Source: Chondrilla cf. caribensis
Taxonomy: Eukaryota > Porifera > Demospongiae > Chondrillida > Chondrillidae
Direction: 5' to 3'
DNA length: 64,000 bases
Assembly (NCBI GenBank): GCA_964020155.1
Contig: OZ026562.1
Span: forward strand, 3,531,001-3,595,000
Positions 11,280 to 25,900 of the stretch are shown piece by piece (position 1 is the stretch's first letter; the number at the start of each line of letters is the position of its first letter). A program made the position numbers and the translations under genes. The notes below the pieces were generated by a model. It did no database searches. It was given only the letters and a program-made list of their open reading frames with translations, and was not told the origin of the DNA.

Positions 11280-12783
11280 ATTAAGAGTAGTTAATAGGAC
11301 AGTGTAAAAAACAATACATGTACCTCTATAACAATCTAAATGTACATGAGTACTTATATACATACGTACGTATGCACACACTGTACTTGTGTGTATCTAA
11401 TAATATTATGTACCTACAATGCACAGTACATACATATACTATGCAACACAGAATGAATGCATAATTTGTTTGGACAAACAACAATTGGAATGTTATCACA
11501 ACAGTTAGTCAATAGAATGTTTCCGGTCCAAACTCTTTGGCACTAGGTGTTCTTCTTTTCAACTATTTCCATCTATTATTTGGTGTAACAGTTGATTGCG
11601 TGAGTTTCTAGCAATGATTAATTCGAAATATGCATGCATAGCTTATAGTGGAAAAGACTGCTATCCTCACTACATCATGTGTTATGGGTTAGCTGTGTAT
11701 GCACACATGTTATGGAAAGAAACAAACCACAAAGTAGAGTGAAACTCCCAGAGGTCAAATTATTCACTGAAACCACAATTATAAAAAAACACTTTATCAC
11801 TTCATCTTATCTAAATGGGAATAATGGAAGTGGAAATGCTAGTACAGAAAATGCGAGTACAAAACAAACAAAGAGCTAGGATCACTACAACAACTGTTAC
11901 ATAATACGTAGCTAGTTTACCATATTACCATATTTGTCTGTATACACTTGAACTGTACATTATACAGTGCAACTATCACCCAGAGAAATACGTACATTAT
12001 CACACATTGTACTCTCAATTATCCCACTAATCCAACATAATATACCTTACTTCCCATCAACATGGCACGCTCACATACATATACCATGTGTTTATAAACA
12101 ATGGCAATATGATGCTACGTATATGTCATACGTACATATAAAGTACATGTGTCACAAAATATGCATGTCAAAGCAAATTTAACTTTGTGAATACATGCAG
12201 TAGTAAGCATGTACTGATCCAGCTAAGTATGTAGAGTCTCTTGTCCATATAATACACCTCAGGACACTTGTAATAAATCATACATATCTGAAGTCATCAG
12301 ATACAAGATATTACATGTGGCCTTCAAGGCATACATATAATAAACAATCTGTACTGACCCCAACTGGAGTCTGGATAGGGTTAGGGCCCAAACCCCTACG
12401 TGTAGCTTATAAAAGAAACCCTACTACTGCTGTCAAATGCATAGACAAAGTACAAACAATTATCAACACTCACTCACATTGACGATTTCGTAAAACCTTC
12501 CATCCACAGTAGAACATCTCATTGATTGTCTAGACATCTGAAGGATGTAAGATTAAACATACAATATAAGTCCTCACAAAGATTCTTCCATAAATACACC
12601 ATTCTTATTGTATATACAAATTACAACAATTGGTTTGAAAGCAGTGAATACAAAAGTGATCTGTCATTGGTCATTGTACATTAGTGTTCTCATTGCAATT
12701 TTCAATGCATGTTGAATCAAGTAATAGGAAATTGGTATTATTCACATTAATGTAGAAAAAGGTGTTGTATGTGAACATAATAT
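11280..12783. other. Intergenic spacer, duplicated upstream of gene D
   Basis: No exon was recognised. From about 11790 the sequence is repeated at about 27770-28750, sharing for example AAATGGGAATAATGGAAGTG and GAGTCTGGATAGGGTTA. Both copies lie upstream of a signal-peptide exon (gene C or D), so the spacer was duplicated together with the genes. Confidence 0.65.
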
Positions 12784-13193
12784 GGTACGGTTCAAAAAAA
12801 ACAAATTAATGGTAATCTCCTTTTTTTCAGTTAACAGTTAACCGTTATCTGTTACCGGTAGTTTTTTCATTACGAAATCATTAAAAGTAACGACTATTAC
12901 CGAATGACAGCTGCGAATTTCATATCTCACGAACAATCCATCAAAGAGTCGGTCAACAATCCAGGAAGACGAGAGATGCTCCCATGTCTTTTGTGCTTTG
13001 AATCGTTACTCAAACACTTGCTTTCGATACTTCTTCCACGATTAAGAATTTATAATGTACTATTGACGGTTATCCGTTAACGGTTATTGGTTACCAGAAA
13101 TCAGTTAACTTTCAACCAATAAGTGTTGACCATTATCAGATCAACAGGTAACTTTTATCTGGCAACGTTTAGTTTTTTTTGAACTGCACCGTA
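12784..13193. mobile_element. Tc1/mariner-like non-autonomous element, copy 1
   Basis: Terminal inverted repeats: TACGGTTCAAAAAAAACAAA on the left, and a right end whose reverse complement is CGGTGCAGTTCAAAAAAAAC. Subterminal arrays of GTTAACGGT/ACCGTTAAC-like motifs occur at both ends. The copy at 29442-29865 has the same ends and interior, including the segment around CAGGAAGACGAGA. Confidence 0.75.
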
Positions 13194-13311
13194 TATCTTA
13201 AACAGCATGTGGGTAGAAGATAGGAGGATCAAAGAAAACAGTAGGTTGAGACATTTGCGATGTACACCCGTTTCCTCTAATAACGCACAGGTCAATACTA
13301 GTGTTCCTACA

Positions 13312-13862
13312 TATGAATCAGTAACCTAGCAACGCTTGTTCACAATTCCATTACAACATTCACATACATACACCATCACTTTATACTATAGCACTACCAT
13401 AATAACCTATATAATGACTCTATGTGTAATAATAATGCACCATTTAAATCATAATGAATGAAACCGAAATACATAATATCGAATAATTAACGATACACTT
13501 CTCAAAACTGTGTACTACACTGCATTATAATAATATCATTATGAAGGTGGATTTCAATTTCAACATTGAATTTAGTTATATTGCTGTAGTTTCCATCCAA
13601 TCAAGTACTGAAATATTATGCTAAGACACTTATCCTTACTTTGTGAACAATAATAGTGTCTATAGTGTGTTCTACTTGAGATAACAACAACACAGATACA
13701 CATGGGAAGCCATAAAAACACTGGGTATACTTAGGTACAAATACACTTGTACGTATCAGGTCTAGAAGAAGTAGAAAAATCTCAACCCACAGAGTATCAA
13801 CAGGGATTGTCAGTTGCCAGTATACGTCTGTTAGTCTCCAGTGCGGAGAGATTACTGGAGAT
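13312..13862 (+). promoter_or_regulatory. Upstream region and 5' leader of gene C
   Basis: The last 180 bp match the bases before the gene D start at 30020-30184, including GAGTATCAACAGGGATTGTC and TTGCCAGTATACGTCTGTT, consistent with a shared leader. The more distal part (13312-13680) is the segment also found at 1-404. Gene C lacks the TATAAAAA boxes seen in gene D. Promoter activity is inferred from position and conservation only. Confidence 0.5.
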
Positions 13863-13953
13863 ATGAGGGGGGGAAACAAGCCAATGGCTACAGTAGTGGT
13901 GTTGGCTGTGTTACTGACGCTTGGAGGAAACACAGGACAGAGAACACCAAATA
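13863..13953 (+). CDS. Gene C exon 1: signal peptide
   Basis: The 91-nt exon ends TCAGAGAACACCAAAT-like (protein GQRTPN) and the donor GTAAGT in phase 1. It aligns without gaps to the gene D exon at 30185-30275. A 19-residue hydrophobic stretch (MATVVVLAVLLTLGG) follows a basic N-terminus, so a cleaved secretory signal is expected. Confidence 0.85.
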
Positions 13954-16900
13954 GTAAGTAGAACAATAAATACATCATTGTAGTTATCGAAAACATGGGG
14001 TCAGAATTCAAAGTCAACCATCCATTAATATATATGGACAGTTATACATATACATACACATATGTAATAGTTATATCCTGCCTAGGTGTGTTGCAGCAGA
14101 TGTAAAGTGCTAATTGATTACCGAAGGCAAAGCCAGAGGTAATCTGTTAGCACTTTATCACCTGCAGCACACCTAGGCAGGATATAACTATTTTGTATCC
14201 TGGCGTGGTGATTGATAGACAATTTATACAGCACATATGCGCATAGTCCAATGCAACATATTATATGCAATAGAAATGTGTTTAATAATTTCCTGCCTTG
14301 TTCTCACGCAATTAATCCTAACAATGAAACCTGTTTGGTGACCTGTGCTGTATCACTGACCTGTGCTACATGGCTTATGTATGCACAGTTTTTCCTTTGA
14401 TCCACCCCTCAACCATCATACAAATATGTATATACGTATGTAGTAGTTATGTCCTTCCTAGGTGTGCTTGCAGCGGATATATAGTGCCTGATTGAATTCC
14501 AAGGGTGAAGCTTGTATCTTTTCAAACTGCTGCTGTGTATCGATTTGTTCGATGGAATTTGCCAAATGTGCCGATCATTTTAGTTTTATAGATCAAATTA
14601 CAGATTAGGATAATTTTCAACCAACAGAGGAGTTAAAAGCCCAGTTTTTGTAAGTTCTTGAGAACGAAATCCTCCCGGCACGTATATAAGATACGAGGAA
14701 CAGCCTTCACTCCCACACTGCCAAAAGGAGAACATATCTCCTGTAGAATGACGCTTCCCTAACAACTTAGTTGCTAGTAACGATTTACAGAAACTCCTCT
14801 TAGACTTTAGTAGGACTACTGCACTTTTAACTGTTGTGATGCTGTATCTTGAATAAATCGCTATACGCTGTGATTATTTTCGGCGAAAATATCTCCTGTA
14901 GAAGAACAGCTAACGATTTTAAGAAACTTCACTACACTGTGATCATAGACCCTATGCTGTGATCATTGTCGGCGAGTGCGATGGTATACGTAGCTAAGTG
15001 ACATTAATTAATTGATCGATTGCTATGGTAACTAAGTGACATTAATCAATTGATCAGCAAGTGTGCACATATCACATATATGTGCACACTTTTGCCCTTG
15101 ATACGCCTACGCAAAAGGATACAAGTATATGTATATACATAGTTTACATGCATATAAATATCTTGGGATCATGTAGAGTGATTTGTCCCAAGCTACTCAA
15201 ATAACTGACCGTAAACAACACACACTATCCACAAACATAGAAACTGTAAACATATTTTTATCATAATATGGAATCATCCACACCTCAGAACTGCCTCCAG
15301 TGACAATGTTAACGAAGTGGCGATCCATGACAGTAAACAACACACACTTCAATCAAAGTTTAAAGTGGAATAAAGTGACAAGTCACAACCAGAACATCTC
15401 CCACTACATAATAAAGTATGGACTGTCATCAGTAGTGAACAGCTATGAAAGTGAAGGTGTGAGGGTCATAACATCCACCACTAACTCAGCAAATCTCACT
15501 CTACCACTACCAACATCACCTACCACATACAATGTGTGGGTGGCAGCAGTTAGTGGGGAAATAGTGACTGGAGAGTACAGTGAAATGCTCAAGATAAACT
15601 ACACAGGTAATGTGTGGTGTACACATGTACACATACAATACCATTATTTGACAATGAAATTATTGACGATGAAACCTCTCTAATGCATCAACCTCATAAT
15701 CCGACATTATTGTCATTCCCCGGTGAGTGATGGATTGGAGAGGTTTTACTGTACCAGCGTTCACATAATATGCTGCTAATTGGAATTGATTCCCTGGGTT
15801 TGTGTGAATTAATATCATACTCAAACTGGCTGAATAATCACATCATCCAAAATATTACACCTACGTATGTATGATATGGCCAATTGCTGAACATGTGTAG
15901 ATGTACATATATCCATGAGGGTACCCATACAGGTACATTCTTCCTGACTCTACAGCACCCACAGAGTCAAGGCACCTCACTTTGTCAGCTATTAAGTGTA
16001 ACAAGCTAAGACTGATTTGGAAAGAACCAAAGAATACTGGAGGACTACCAATTATCAACTATCAAATTACATACAGAAAGGACCCAGGAGGAGAGATCAT
16101 CAACGACATAATTGTCTCTGAAAAAACAATGGCTACTTTGACTGACCTACTACCAGGAACTACATACAGCATTGAAGTTAGAGCCAGCAATTCCATCCTT
16201 GGCGTTACTCCTGGTGTTATTAACATAACAACCACATCACGTGGTAAGTCTGAACTGTATGACATTGTGCAAAAAGGTGATCATAACTTGATTAAGCTGT
16301 TCTATTATCAAAATATACTACATGCAATACGTAGGTGCATCAGATGTGGTAATGGCAAATGTTACATCTCATACAAGCATAAATGTATCACGGACAACGG
16401 ATCGCAAATACATTTGTTGGGTTAATGGCACTAAACACACACTGAATACATCAAGTATAGAAGTGGATGGATTAACACCTGATACAGTGTACTCTATAGG
16501 ATGTGTGGAAGTGGATGAAGATGGAGACTATCAGTGTACAGAGTATAACACCACTGTAGTGACAGGTGAGGAAGTACTATACATATATCCTGTACATAAG
16601 TATACTATAATTAGTAAGTTTTCATATACTGCAAAACGGTATGCCTCACAAAAAATACCAGCAATTGCCATCATTTTTCAAGCACACCATACCATTTTTC
16701 AATATGCACCAAAATCGTAGAGTTAAAATCGTACATATACAATAATTATTATTATCACCCGATGACGTCATACATCAAAGGCACCGCCCGGGCAGTAAAT
16801 CATTTACTACCTGGGTAGTAAATTGGCTCAACGTCCAGTAAATAATAACAATGCCCTTTTGAGGAAAGGTTATTAATTTACATCAATTATGTTATGCAAA

Positions 16901-19900
16901 CTACAATGAAGAACTCTAAAAAGCTAGAGTCTGCTACTAATAATAGGTTTAGAAAGATATCGCAAAAGTCGTCTATAGGAACATCTCCTTTAGTAAACTC
17001 TTCGAAATCCTCGTCAGAGACATCAAAATTGAAATGTCTTCTAGCGTGAGGTGGAAATTTCTCCTTACTAGACGATGGTTTTAGAGAAGAGGTTTGTGGA
17101 CCTTTAGTCATATTTACCACACGATAAAACACTGAACTCTAAGGACGCTTACAACGTATTTGAACGAAAGCAGAAGCTTTTCTCCTGCATATCTGTGCTG
17201 TTTCAAATTCGAACGATCATACTCCCCAATCCCCTGCAGCGATAAGCGAGTTACTACCCGACTTCAATTACGTAACGAATTCATTCTACTCACCCCTCGG
17301 ACAATAAATTCATTACGTATAGAAGTCCGGTAGTAACTAGTACTTATTTATTATTCATATTCACTTATTAAATTCTATCTTATATTATTTTCATCTCGAC
17401 TTATGGTATTTTACACTCAATAAATATATAATTATTGTGTTTCTACATGTAACCGGAACAATGAATTTATATTGCGTGAAGAAAGATGGCAGTCTTTGAA
17501 CACTGAGAATTAAAAATTGGAATAGAATTTGTGTGCTGAAGCTTCACTGAAAGAAATAACTTTAAGAAAGACGCTCAAGTAATTTGAGTGTGGGGGGCAG
17601 TGGCCCCCAGAGTTTTTGAACTTAAATTACTTGTCTAACTGGTACTATTTGCACAATAAGGCATAAAACAGATTAATTTACATGAAATCACTCATCCCAG
17701 GACTACCTCAAGTGACTGATCTGAAAGTGCTACAATCAACATCAGTAAACAACACACACTTCAATCAAAGTATAGGTTGGAATAAAGTGACAAGTGACAA
17801 CCAGAACATCTCCCACTACATAATAAAGTATGGACTGTCACCAGATGTGAACAGCTCTGACAGTGAAGGTGTGAGCATCACAACATCCACCACTAACTCA
17901 ACAACTCTCACTCTACCACTACCAACATCACCTACCACATACAATGTGTGGGTGGCAGCAGTTAGTGATAGCACAGGAACTGGAGAGTACAGTGAAGTGC
18001 TGAAAATGAAATACAGAGGTAATGTGTGGAGTATTCATTTATATTCTGACTTACAGATTCTGAATTTTGTCACATGACGTTCTCGTGATTTGATCGAATG
18101 ATTACACAAGAAAATCGATCGCACCCAATCTAAGATCGAAAGTACGTAACAAGAATAAGATACGTTCGGCATTCTTAACACTTTAATCCTTACCTACTTT
18201 GATTCAAATCCGTTTCTAAAGGTTTAAATCAAAGTATTGAAATTATACATGATTGCGTATTTCGATTCGAATAGTTTTAGGGGATGGAGCGCAGCTATCG
18301 AAATGAATTTACGATTAGAAACTGAGCATTTTTGGTTACTTTATTCATCAAAAGTGCGCATTAGTGATAAAATGAAGATATAATACGATAATTCTGACAT
18401 ATATCGGTCCGTACCTCGATTGTCTTCGGTGCTTTGTTTTGGCTCCCGCTTATGTTCTCAGAACGATCAAAACTTCTTATCAAAGCCATTTTTTAGAATA
18501 GATATTAGGCGCTCAAAAGAAACATCCGATTGGGCTGAAGAATTATCAAAACGATCGAAGATAATCTTACACAATAACACTTGATATCGGCGAGATAATG
18601 ACGTACCCAAATTGTCACATGACATTCATGTGACTTACAGCTCTCACTCTAGATCTTCTGTATGATATTTGCCATGTTCGCCCGCCATTTCAGGAAAGCC
18701 TCCAGAAGGATCATCTATCGTTTAAAAGTAAGTTTAAATGATTCTCCAACTTTTCCATGTGGGGGAAATTGATCCAATGATCTGAATTGAAGTTATGCCA
18801 ATAAATAGTCGACATTTTCTATTCTAAATTAGTTTTTTGAGTGATTCTCCAAAACGGTTTGAGATATCAAATTCCCCCACATACAATCGTTGACAAATCT
18901 TACTAGCTACTAGAAAATGCTCTTAGATGGTCTCGGAGGCTTTTTTAAAAATGGCGGGCGACGTTTTTCCGTATTTTGGTGCGTCTTCTAAACGTTTCAA
19001 TATATCGAAAAGTACATCACCAAATCTTTCGAAATAAACGTCATCTTACTAAAGACATATCTAAAAATGCTTCAATAACTTTAGATTTCCTTTCGAACGT
19101 TAATGAGATGAAATATAAGTCAAAGAAATTACCAAAAAATCGGCGATCACCGGAAGCCATACAAGTGCAATTGGACATGTCCCACATGCGTGTAATGCTT
19201 ACACACACAAAACTTATTCAATATATCTTTGGACATATTCCTGTTCATAAATGGCTTACATTACAAGTATGTACATTCTTCTTAATTTAACAGCACCAAG
19301 GAAGCCAATGAACCTCACTGTGCTCAGCATTACTTGTAACCAACTAAACCTGACTTGGAGAGCACCAAGGAATACCGGAGGACTACCAATAATCAACTAC
19401 AAAATAAAGTACAGAGAGAATCCAGGAAGGGAGTTCCCCACAGTGACCTCTACAGAGGCAATGGTTACGCTAGACAATTTGTTACCAGAGACTACATATG
19501 AGATAAGAGTTGGAACTAACAATTCTATAATCAGTGATACCAATACCAAAATTATGAACAAAACTACAGAAAGAACACAGGGTGAGTTTAAATATGAATA
19601 CTGCACTTGTATCGCACAGAGTAATAGAGCTAGTTGTTTTGTTCTTTATAAATACTATACACAAAAATGTAGGTGTATCAAATGAGATAATGCTAAATGT
19701 TACATCTCATACAACCATAAATGTATCACGGACAGCGGATAAGAAATACATTTGTTGGGTCAATGGCACTAAACACACACTGAATACATCAGGTATAGAA
19801 GTGGCTGGATTAACACCTGATACAGTGTACTCTATTGGATGTGTGGAAGTGGATGAAGATGGAGACTATCAGTGTACAGAGTATAACACCACTGTAGTGA

Positions 19901-22900
19901 CAGGTGAGACTATATTGATATACGTACATATGTGTATACAGTGCATTTATGCATACATTTCCATGTGAAATGTATGCTTTACATAAATTTCAAAAGTGGT
20001 CACATATTACTCGTCAGTGTTCATTTCATATGGACAGGAAATTTTACATCAATTTTGTATATACAGTGGAGCCTGTCTAATCCGGCAATAATAGCACTGG
20101 ATTAGCAGGTTGCTGGATTATAGAGGTTTTTGATATTGGCATTTTGAATTCACGAAATGTTACAAAGCAACTGCAATGAACAATTTCTGGATTGTTTTTG
20201 CCTGCATCACGCAAAAATTATTTAGCTAGCATAACAATAAACAATATACATAACAAATTTGGGTACAACCTGAGGATATGTCATCACCACTGACAGTAAA
20301 TCAGTGAATGGCTACATGTACATGTTGTTAACTACCTCATTCCTTCAGTCAATCTATTTCTAACATTTAGTACATTTCCATAGTATAACATCAAAATCAG
20401 GGTGCAACTACTATGTGTATACAATTTGCTAAGTTGATATTATGTTTACATAATATCCTAAATAATATATTACATGCACAATACAGCACCTGGTGAAGTG
20501 GACAACTTGACCGTGGTTGGATTAGGTAGAGTTGATGGTGACCAGATCCACCAGTCCATATCATGGAGGAGACCACCTCATCACACTAGTCAACTCCACT
20601 ACATTGTCAAATATGGACCATCAAGTGAATTGGACAGACCTACACATCCCTCAGTTAGCACTACCACCTCCAGCAACACAACAGTGATCCTCACACTTCC
20701 CATAACAACTAAACGCACCGTCTACAATGTATGGGTGGCTGCTGTATCCGATGTTGGGCAGGGAGAGTTAAGGATGATTAGCATTACTTACAAAAGTAAG
20801 TATGATGTCAATCACAAATGAATCATTATGATAATGACAGGTGCCTGCAATACCTCACTACAGAGCCCAGTCCTCCAGAGAACATTACAGTCATCAACAA
20901 AACTTGTAACAGTCTATCAGTTCAGTGGTCACCTCCATCTGACACAGGAGGACTAGCAATCACAGGGTATAGGGTGAATGTGGCTGAGAACTCATTTTCT
21001 ACAAATACCACTATGACCAGAACTGATATCACAAACTTGTCTCCTAACACAACATATCAAGTGAAAGTTAGAACAATAACAGTTTTCAACTCAAGATCTA
21101 CATCAATTGATAGTACAACACAAAGTCGCAGTAAGTACTACATAGTATAGGTAGAAATGAGAATCACCAAGCGTGCTTCATTTACAAATTTAATAAATTT
21201 GAGCTTCACTTACTCAAATTATGCATTTTCTCAGGTCCTCCACTGACTGCAGCCTCTATATCAGCTAGAGTGGTGTCCATTCTACCTGTTGCAAATAGAG
21301 CAAGCAAATCTGTCCACAGGTGTACATTGACAGCACATTATACCTTCAACACTAGTGACAGTGGAGGGCTCTACAGAGTGGCATTCTACACTACATCACA
21401 AGGACTGAACATAAGCAGTCTGCTACCAGATACAGCCTACAGTTTGGTGTGTACTGCACTGCTTCCAGTTGACGGATGTACATCAAGTTTTACACAATTC
21501 ACCTTTAAAACACGTAAGTAGTGCAACACTTACAAAAGATCAGTCACATTTCAACGTAGATAAAATTGGACCCATCAATAATTCTATCAAGTCTTAATAT
21601 GCTCTCTTGTAATATAAAGATTTCCTGCATGTGTAAAATTGAAACCAGTCCTCCTAACTGTATTGCCATACAGTTCCATGGGTGACTGCTCAAGTAAAGG
21701 TGGGCAACAGCTTCTTACAGAACAATCACCTTCACCAGTCCATATCATGGAGGAGACCACCTCATCACACTAGTCAACTCTACTACATTGTCAAATATGG
21801 ACCATCAAGTGTAGTGGACAGACCTACACATCCCTCAGTTAACACTACCACCTCCAGCAACACAACAGTGATCCTCACACTTCCCATACCAACTACTCAA
21901 GTAGTCTACAATGTATGGGTGGCTGCTGTGTCCGATGTCGGACAGGGGGAGTACAGTCAAAGAAAACAAGTACACTACACAAGTAAGACCAATACCTAAG
22001 AGCAACATGCGTATGTATTACAAAGACCAAATTTGTACATACTGGTGTGTGGGTGATTGATTGGTGGATTAATTGAGTAAGTGTGCCGATATACGTACAT
22101 AGCACAGGTCGGAGATATTAACACAAGTCACAAGTTCCATTGTTAGGATCAATTGATTAATGAAGAGGCAGGAAATTAGAGAACACTTTTTATTGCATGC
22201 AATATTTTATATTGGACTATGCACACATACAGTACTCTGTATAATTTCTCTACACTAGGATACAAATTAGTCAGCACTTCATATCTGCTGCAGAATATCT
22301 AGGCAGTATATACATACGTATGTAACTAACATGTGAATTCTTTTCACAGCACCAATGACTGCCCCAACACCGATAATACTTGTCAACAGGACTTGCAATG
22401 CCATAACACTCAAGTGGGGTGCTCCTCCTTCAACTGGAGGGCTACCAGTGCTCATATACACACTTAAGATATCCGACAACCTACAACACAGCTATACCAA
22501 CGTTACTAGTCCCAGTGTCACACTGCGTCAAATGGAACCTAACACAAACTACACAATAGTAGTGAGAGCTGTCAACTTCATTGGAAACAGTGAATGGACA
22601 GAATCAGAAATGGTGACAACACTCAAGCGAGGTACATACGTACATATGTATGCAATGTACATATACACATACAGTGGTAAACGCTTAATATGCCACCGCT
22701 TATTATGCCAAACCGCTTATTATGCCGCTATTTTCCTGAACGAATTCATTAATATGTACTTACTATATATATAATTCGCCAAACGCCATATCCGCCATCC
22801 GCCATTGTTCTACTGACACCAATTGATTGATTACCATGTGTTAGGTAACACTTTATATGCCACACCTCATTTGTGTCACTTTATCAGTTTGTCACTTATC

Positions 22901-25900
22901 ACTTTATCACTGTCTATTGTGCTACACAGTCACAAGTGCAGGCTACTTTGCTGCAGTATTTTCACCATTGACTGTTTGCTAATGTTATAGTAGGAGCTGT
23001 GCTGGTCTTTACTATTATCACCATTATTATGTATATCCTCATTAATTTATAATTATTGATTCTATTCAGTGACATTCAGTGACTGTTTGGTTAATATGCC
23101 AAAACGGATAATAGGCCAAAATTTTTCAAATCCAATTGTGGCAATATTAAGTGTTTGCCACTGTACTTGTATCCTGGTTGAGGGGTGGATCAAAGGAAAA
23201 CTGTGCGTACATAAGCCATGTAGCACAGGTCAGTGATATAGTACAGGTCACTAGACAGGTTTCATTGTTAGGATTAATTGCGTGAGAACAAGGCGGGAAA
23301 TTAGTAAACACATTTCTATTATATATAATATGTTGTATTGGACTATGCGCATATTTGCAGTATAAATAGTCTATCATTCACCATGCCAGGATATAACTAT
23401 TACTTAAAGACAAATACACAAGGCACTTGCAATAGGCTTTACTATACATTTACATATTAGATTCATACATGCATAGCAGACATATCAAGTACATTGAAAA
23501 CTTCGTAGTCATACAGTATGTATGCATACAGTATACTATAGAGCAAGAAAAAATTTACAGTACGTACATTAGGCGAATTTATGAATAAAATTGAATTGTT
23601 TGCTTCTCAACAATTTGATAGTTGTTATCTCCATTATCATTTCCCCTCCAACACCACCAACATTCAACCACACTCACAAAATACAGTGGAGGTTATAATT
23701 ATGCCTGCACACAAGAAGATCGAACTTTTTGAATGAATAGGACACCTTACGTATATCAGGAAATAGCAGTTGTATACCATTTAGGTGGAGAATATACTAT
23801 TTTTGGTAATTACGTAGCTCTTCAAATCATCAACTTGCAATATAAATTCCTCACCAATATTGCCTTCTACTCCATATTATTCGCATTTATACATGTGTGT
23901 GAATACAAAAAGTCCCTATTATTGTCTGGCAACTATTGTATTGAAATATGAATAAATATCGTACTACATCATACAGATGGACAGTCCATACAAATACTGA
24001 AGGTGACACCAAATGAAATACAGGCCATCATTAACAGACGATGGAACAAAGTTGATTACAACTGCACAATCAGTGACACTGACAAAATCGTAGCATTGTC
24101 TGTCAGTGATGGGGTGACATTCGCAATATCTAACCTTTCGCCAAACACAACCTACGACATAGACTGTATCGGGGCTGAGGATCAGTGTCTGGAGGGGAAC
24201 GTCACAGTCACAACTGCTGCAACAGGTAAACATGGTAATAGTGGAGTATCCACTACAAACAGCCAACACAATACATAATGTGTAAAACCATCGTAATCCA
24301 CCCAGGCACAACCAGTGTAGAGCACATGCATACATATTATGCATTAACCATAAACATACATACGTATTTGTATCCTGGTTGAGGGGTGGATCAAAGGAAA
24401 AACTATGCGTACATAAGCCATGTAGCACAGGTCAGTGATGCAGTACAGGTCACCAGACAGGTTTCATTGTTAGGATTAATTGTGTGAGAACAAGGCAGGA
24501 AATTAGTAAACACATTTCTATTGCATATAATATGTTGTATTGGACTATGCACATATTTGCAGTATAAATAGTCTATCATTCACCACGCCAGGATATAACT
24601 ATTACATACAGTACCTACGTATATCATAGTGTGTACATACTTATGGCAATATAAATCCACATACATAAGACAACTCTTCAATTACATCCAAGTATTCATG
24701 ATCACACAATCACAATTTGTAGTGCAGTCAGGGTGGAATGAACACAAACAAACACACATACCTGTACTATATAATGCAATACATTTTATCTTGTTTACAA
24801 TACAATGTCATTACAATACCATTTTTCCACCCCTGATTCTACACTGCCACATAATATGTACATCTGCATTAATTCCTCAGTGCCCAGTGAGCCAACAAAA
24901 GCAATAGTGTCTCAGACAACACACAACAGTGCCCAGCTCAAGTGGAGTGCCCCATCACAAAAGGGAGGATCTCAAATTATTGGATACAAGATAACCTTCA
25001 CCAGCCTGAAGCATAGTGGATACTACATTATTGGAGTCTTAAACACTTGGGAACTGGTAGGGCTGGTACCGGACAGCAAGTACAACATAGAGATCAGTGC
25101 TATAAACAGAGTAGGGATTGGTGTACCTGCTAACCTTACTGTAAGAACATCTGCTACAGGTGAGAAGCCACATGACACATACATAATCATAATGCACATA
25201 CTGGACATACAAGACATGAGCAGCAATGACCTACAGTTGAAAACAGTTTGAATCGTGTTAGTAATGCACTTCAAAGTTGGTTATTGTAACTTACGCACTT
25301 CAAAGTAAGCTATAATAAACAATAAACAATTGTCCAAACCACATAATTGCTACAAATCACTAGCTGCTGTAAACACACACTAATCAAATATGCTAACAGT
25401 ACATAGGAGGATACACAACTAGGTCGGTGTCAAAGTGTTCATTTAGACATAGGAACAGTGAACATCAAACAGTCGTTGTTTACCTGCCAATATCTCAAAT
25501 TGCAATTCAGTACATACGTACATATGTGTACATGCATAATTCCTGCTGTGACTTACATTGAAGGTGGTCATGTATGTATGACACACACTTCATTCCCCAA
25601 CTGATTGTGCAGTATACGTAGTTTCACAAGGTCAAGTGTAGTAGTAGGTTCCAAGTGTACACATGTATGACGTAGACACATGCATGTACAAACACTGGAC
25701 GTAATGTACATGCAGGAAATATTGGTAAATTCTAAAAGATTCAAGTTAAAGGTTACTTTTTGGCACTTAGACAATGTAATCATCATTTATTAAAAACAAT
25801 TTCCCAACAAAACCAATGTCATTTACAAGTGTTAAGTTAAAATGGGGGTTACAATATACAGCTGTGTATGTGGATATAGTACCTTCTGAAAGCACAATCA

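Noticed and set aside
13616..14017. 133-codon minus-strand ORF
   Set aside because: It lies antisense to the gene C leader and signal-peptide exon, which are conserved with gene D on the plus strand.
18976..19290. 104-codon ORF before a gene C exon
   Set aside because: It crosses into the acceptor region, lacks homology to the paralogous intron and shows no domain.
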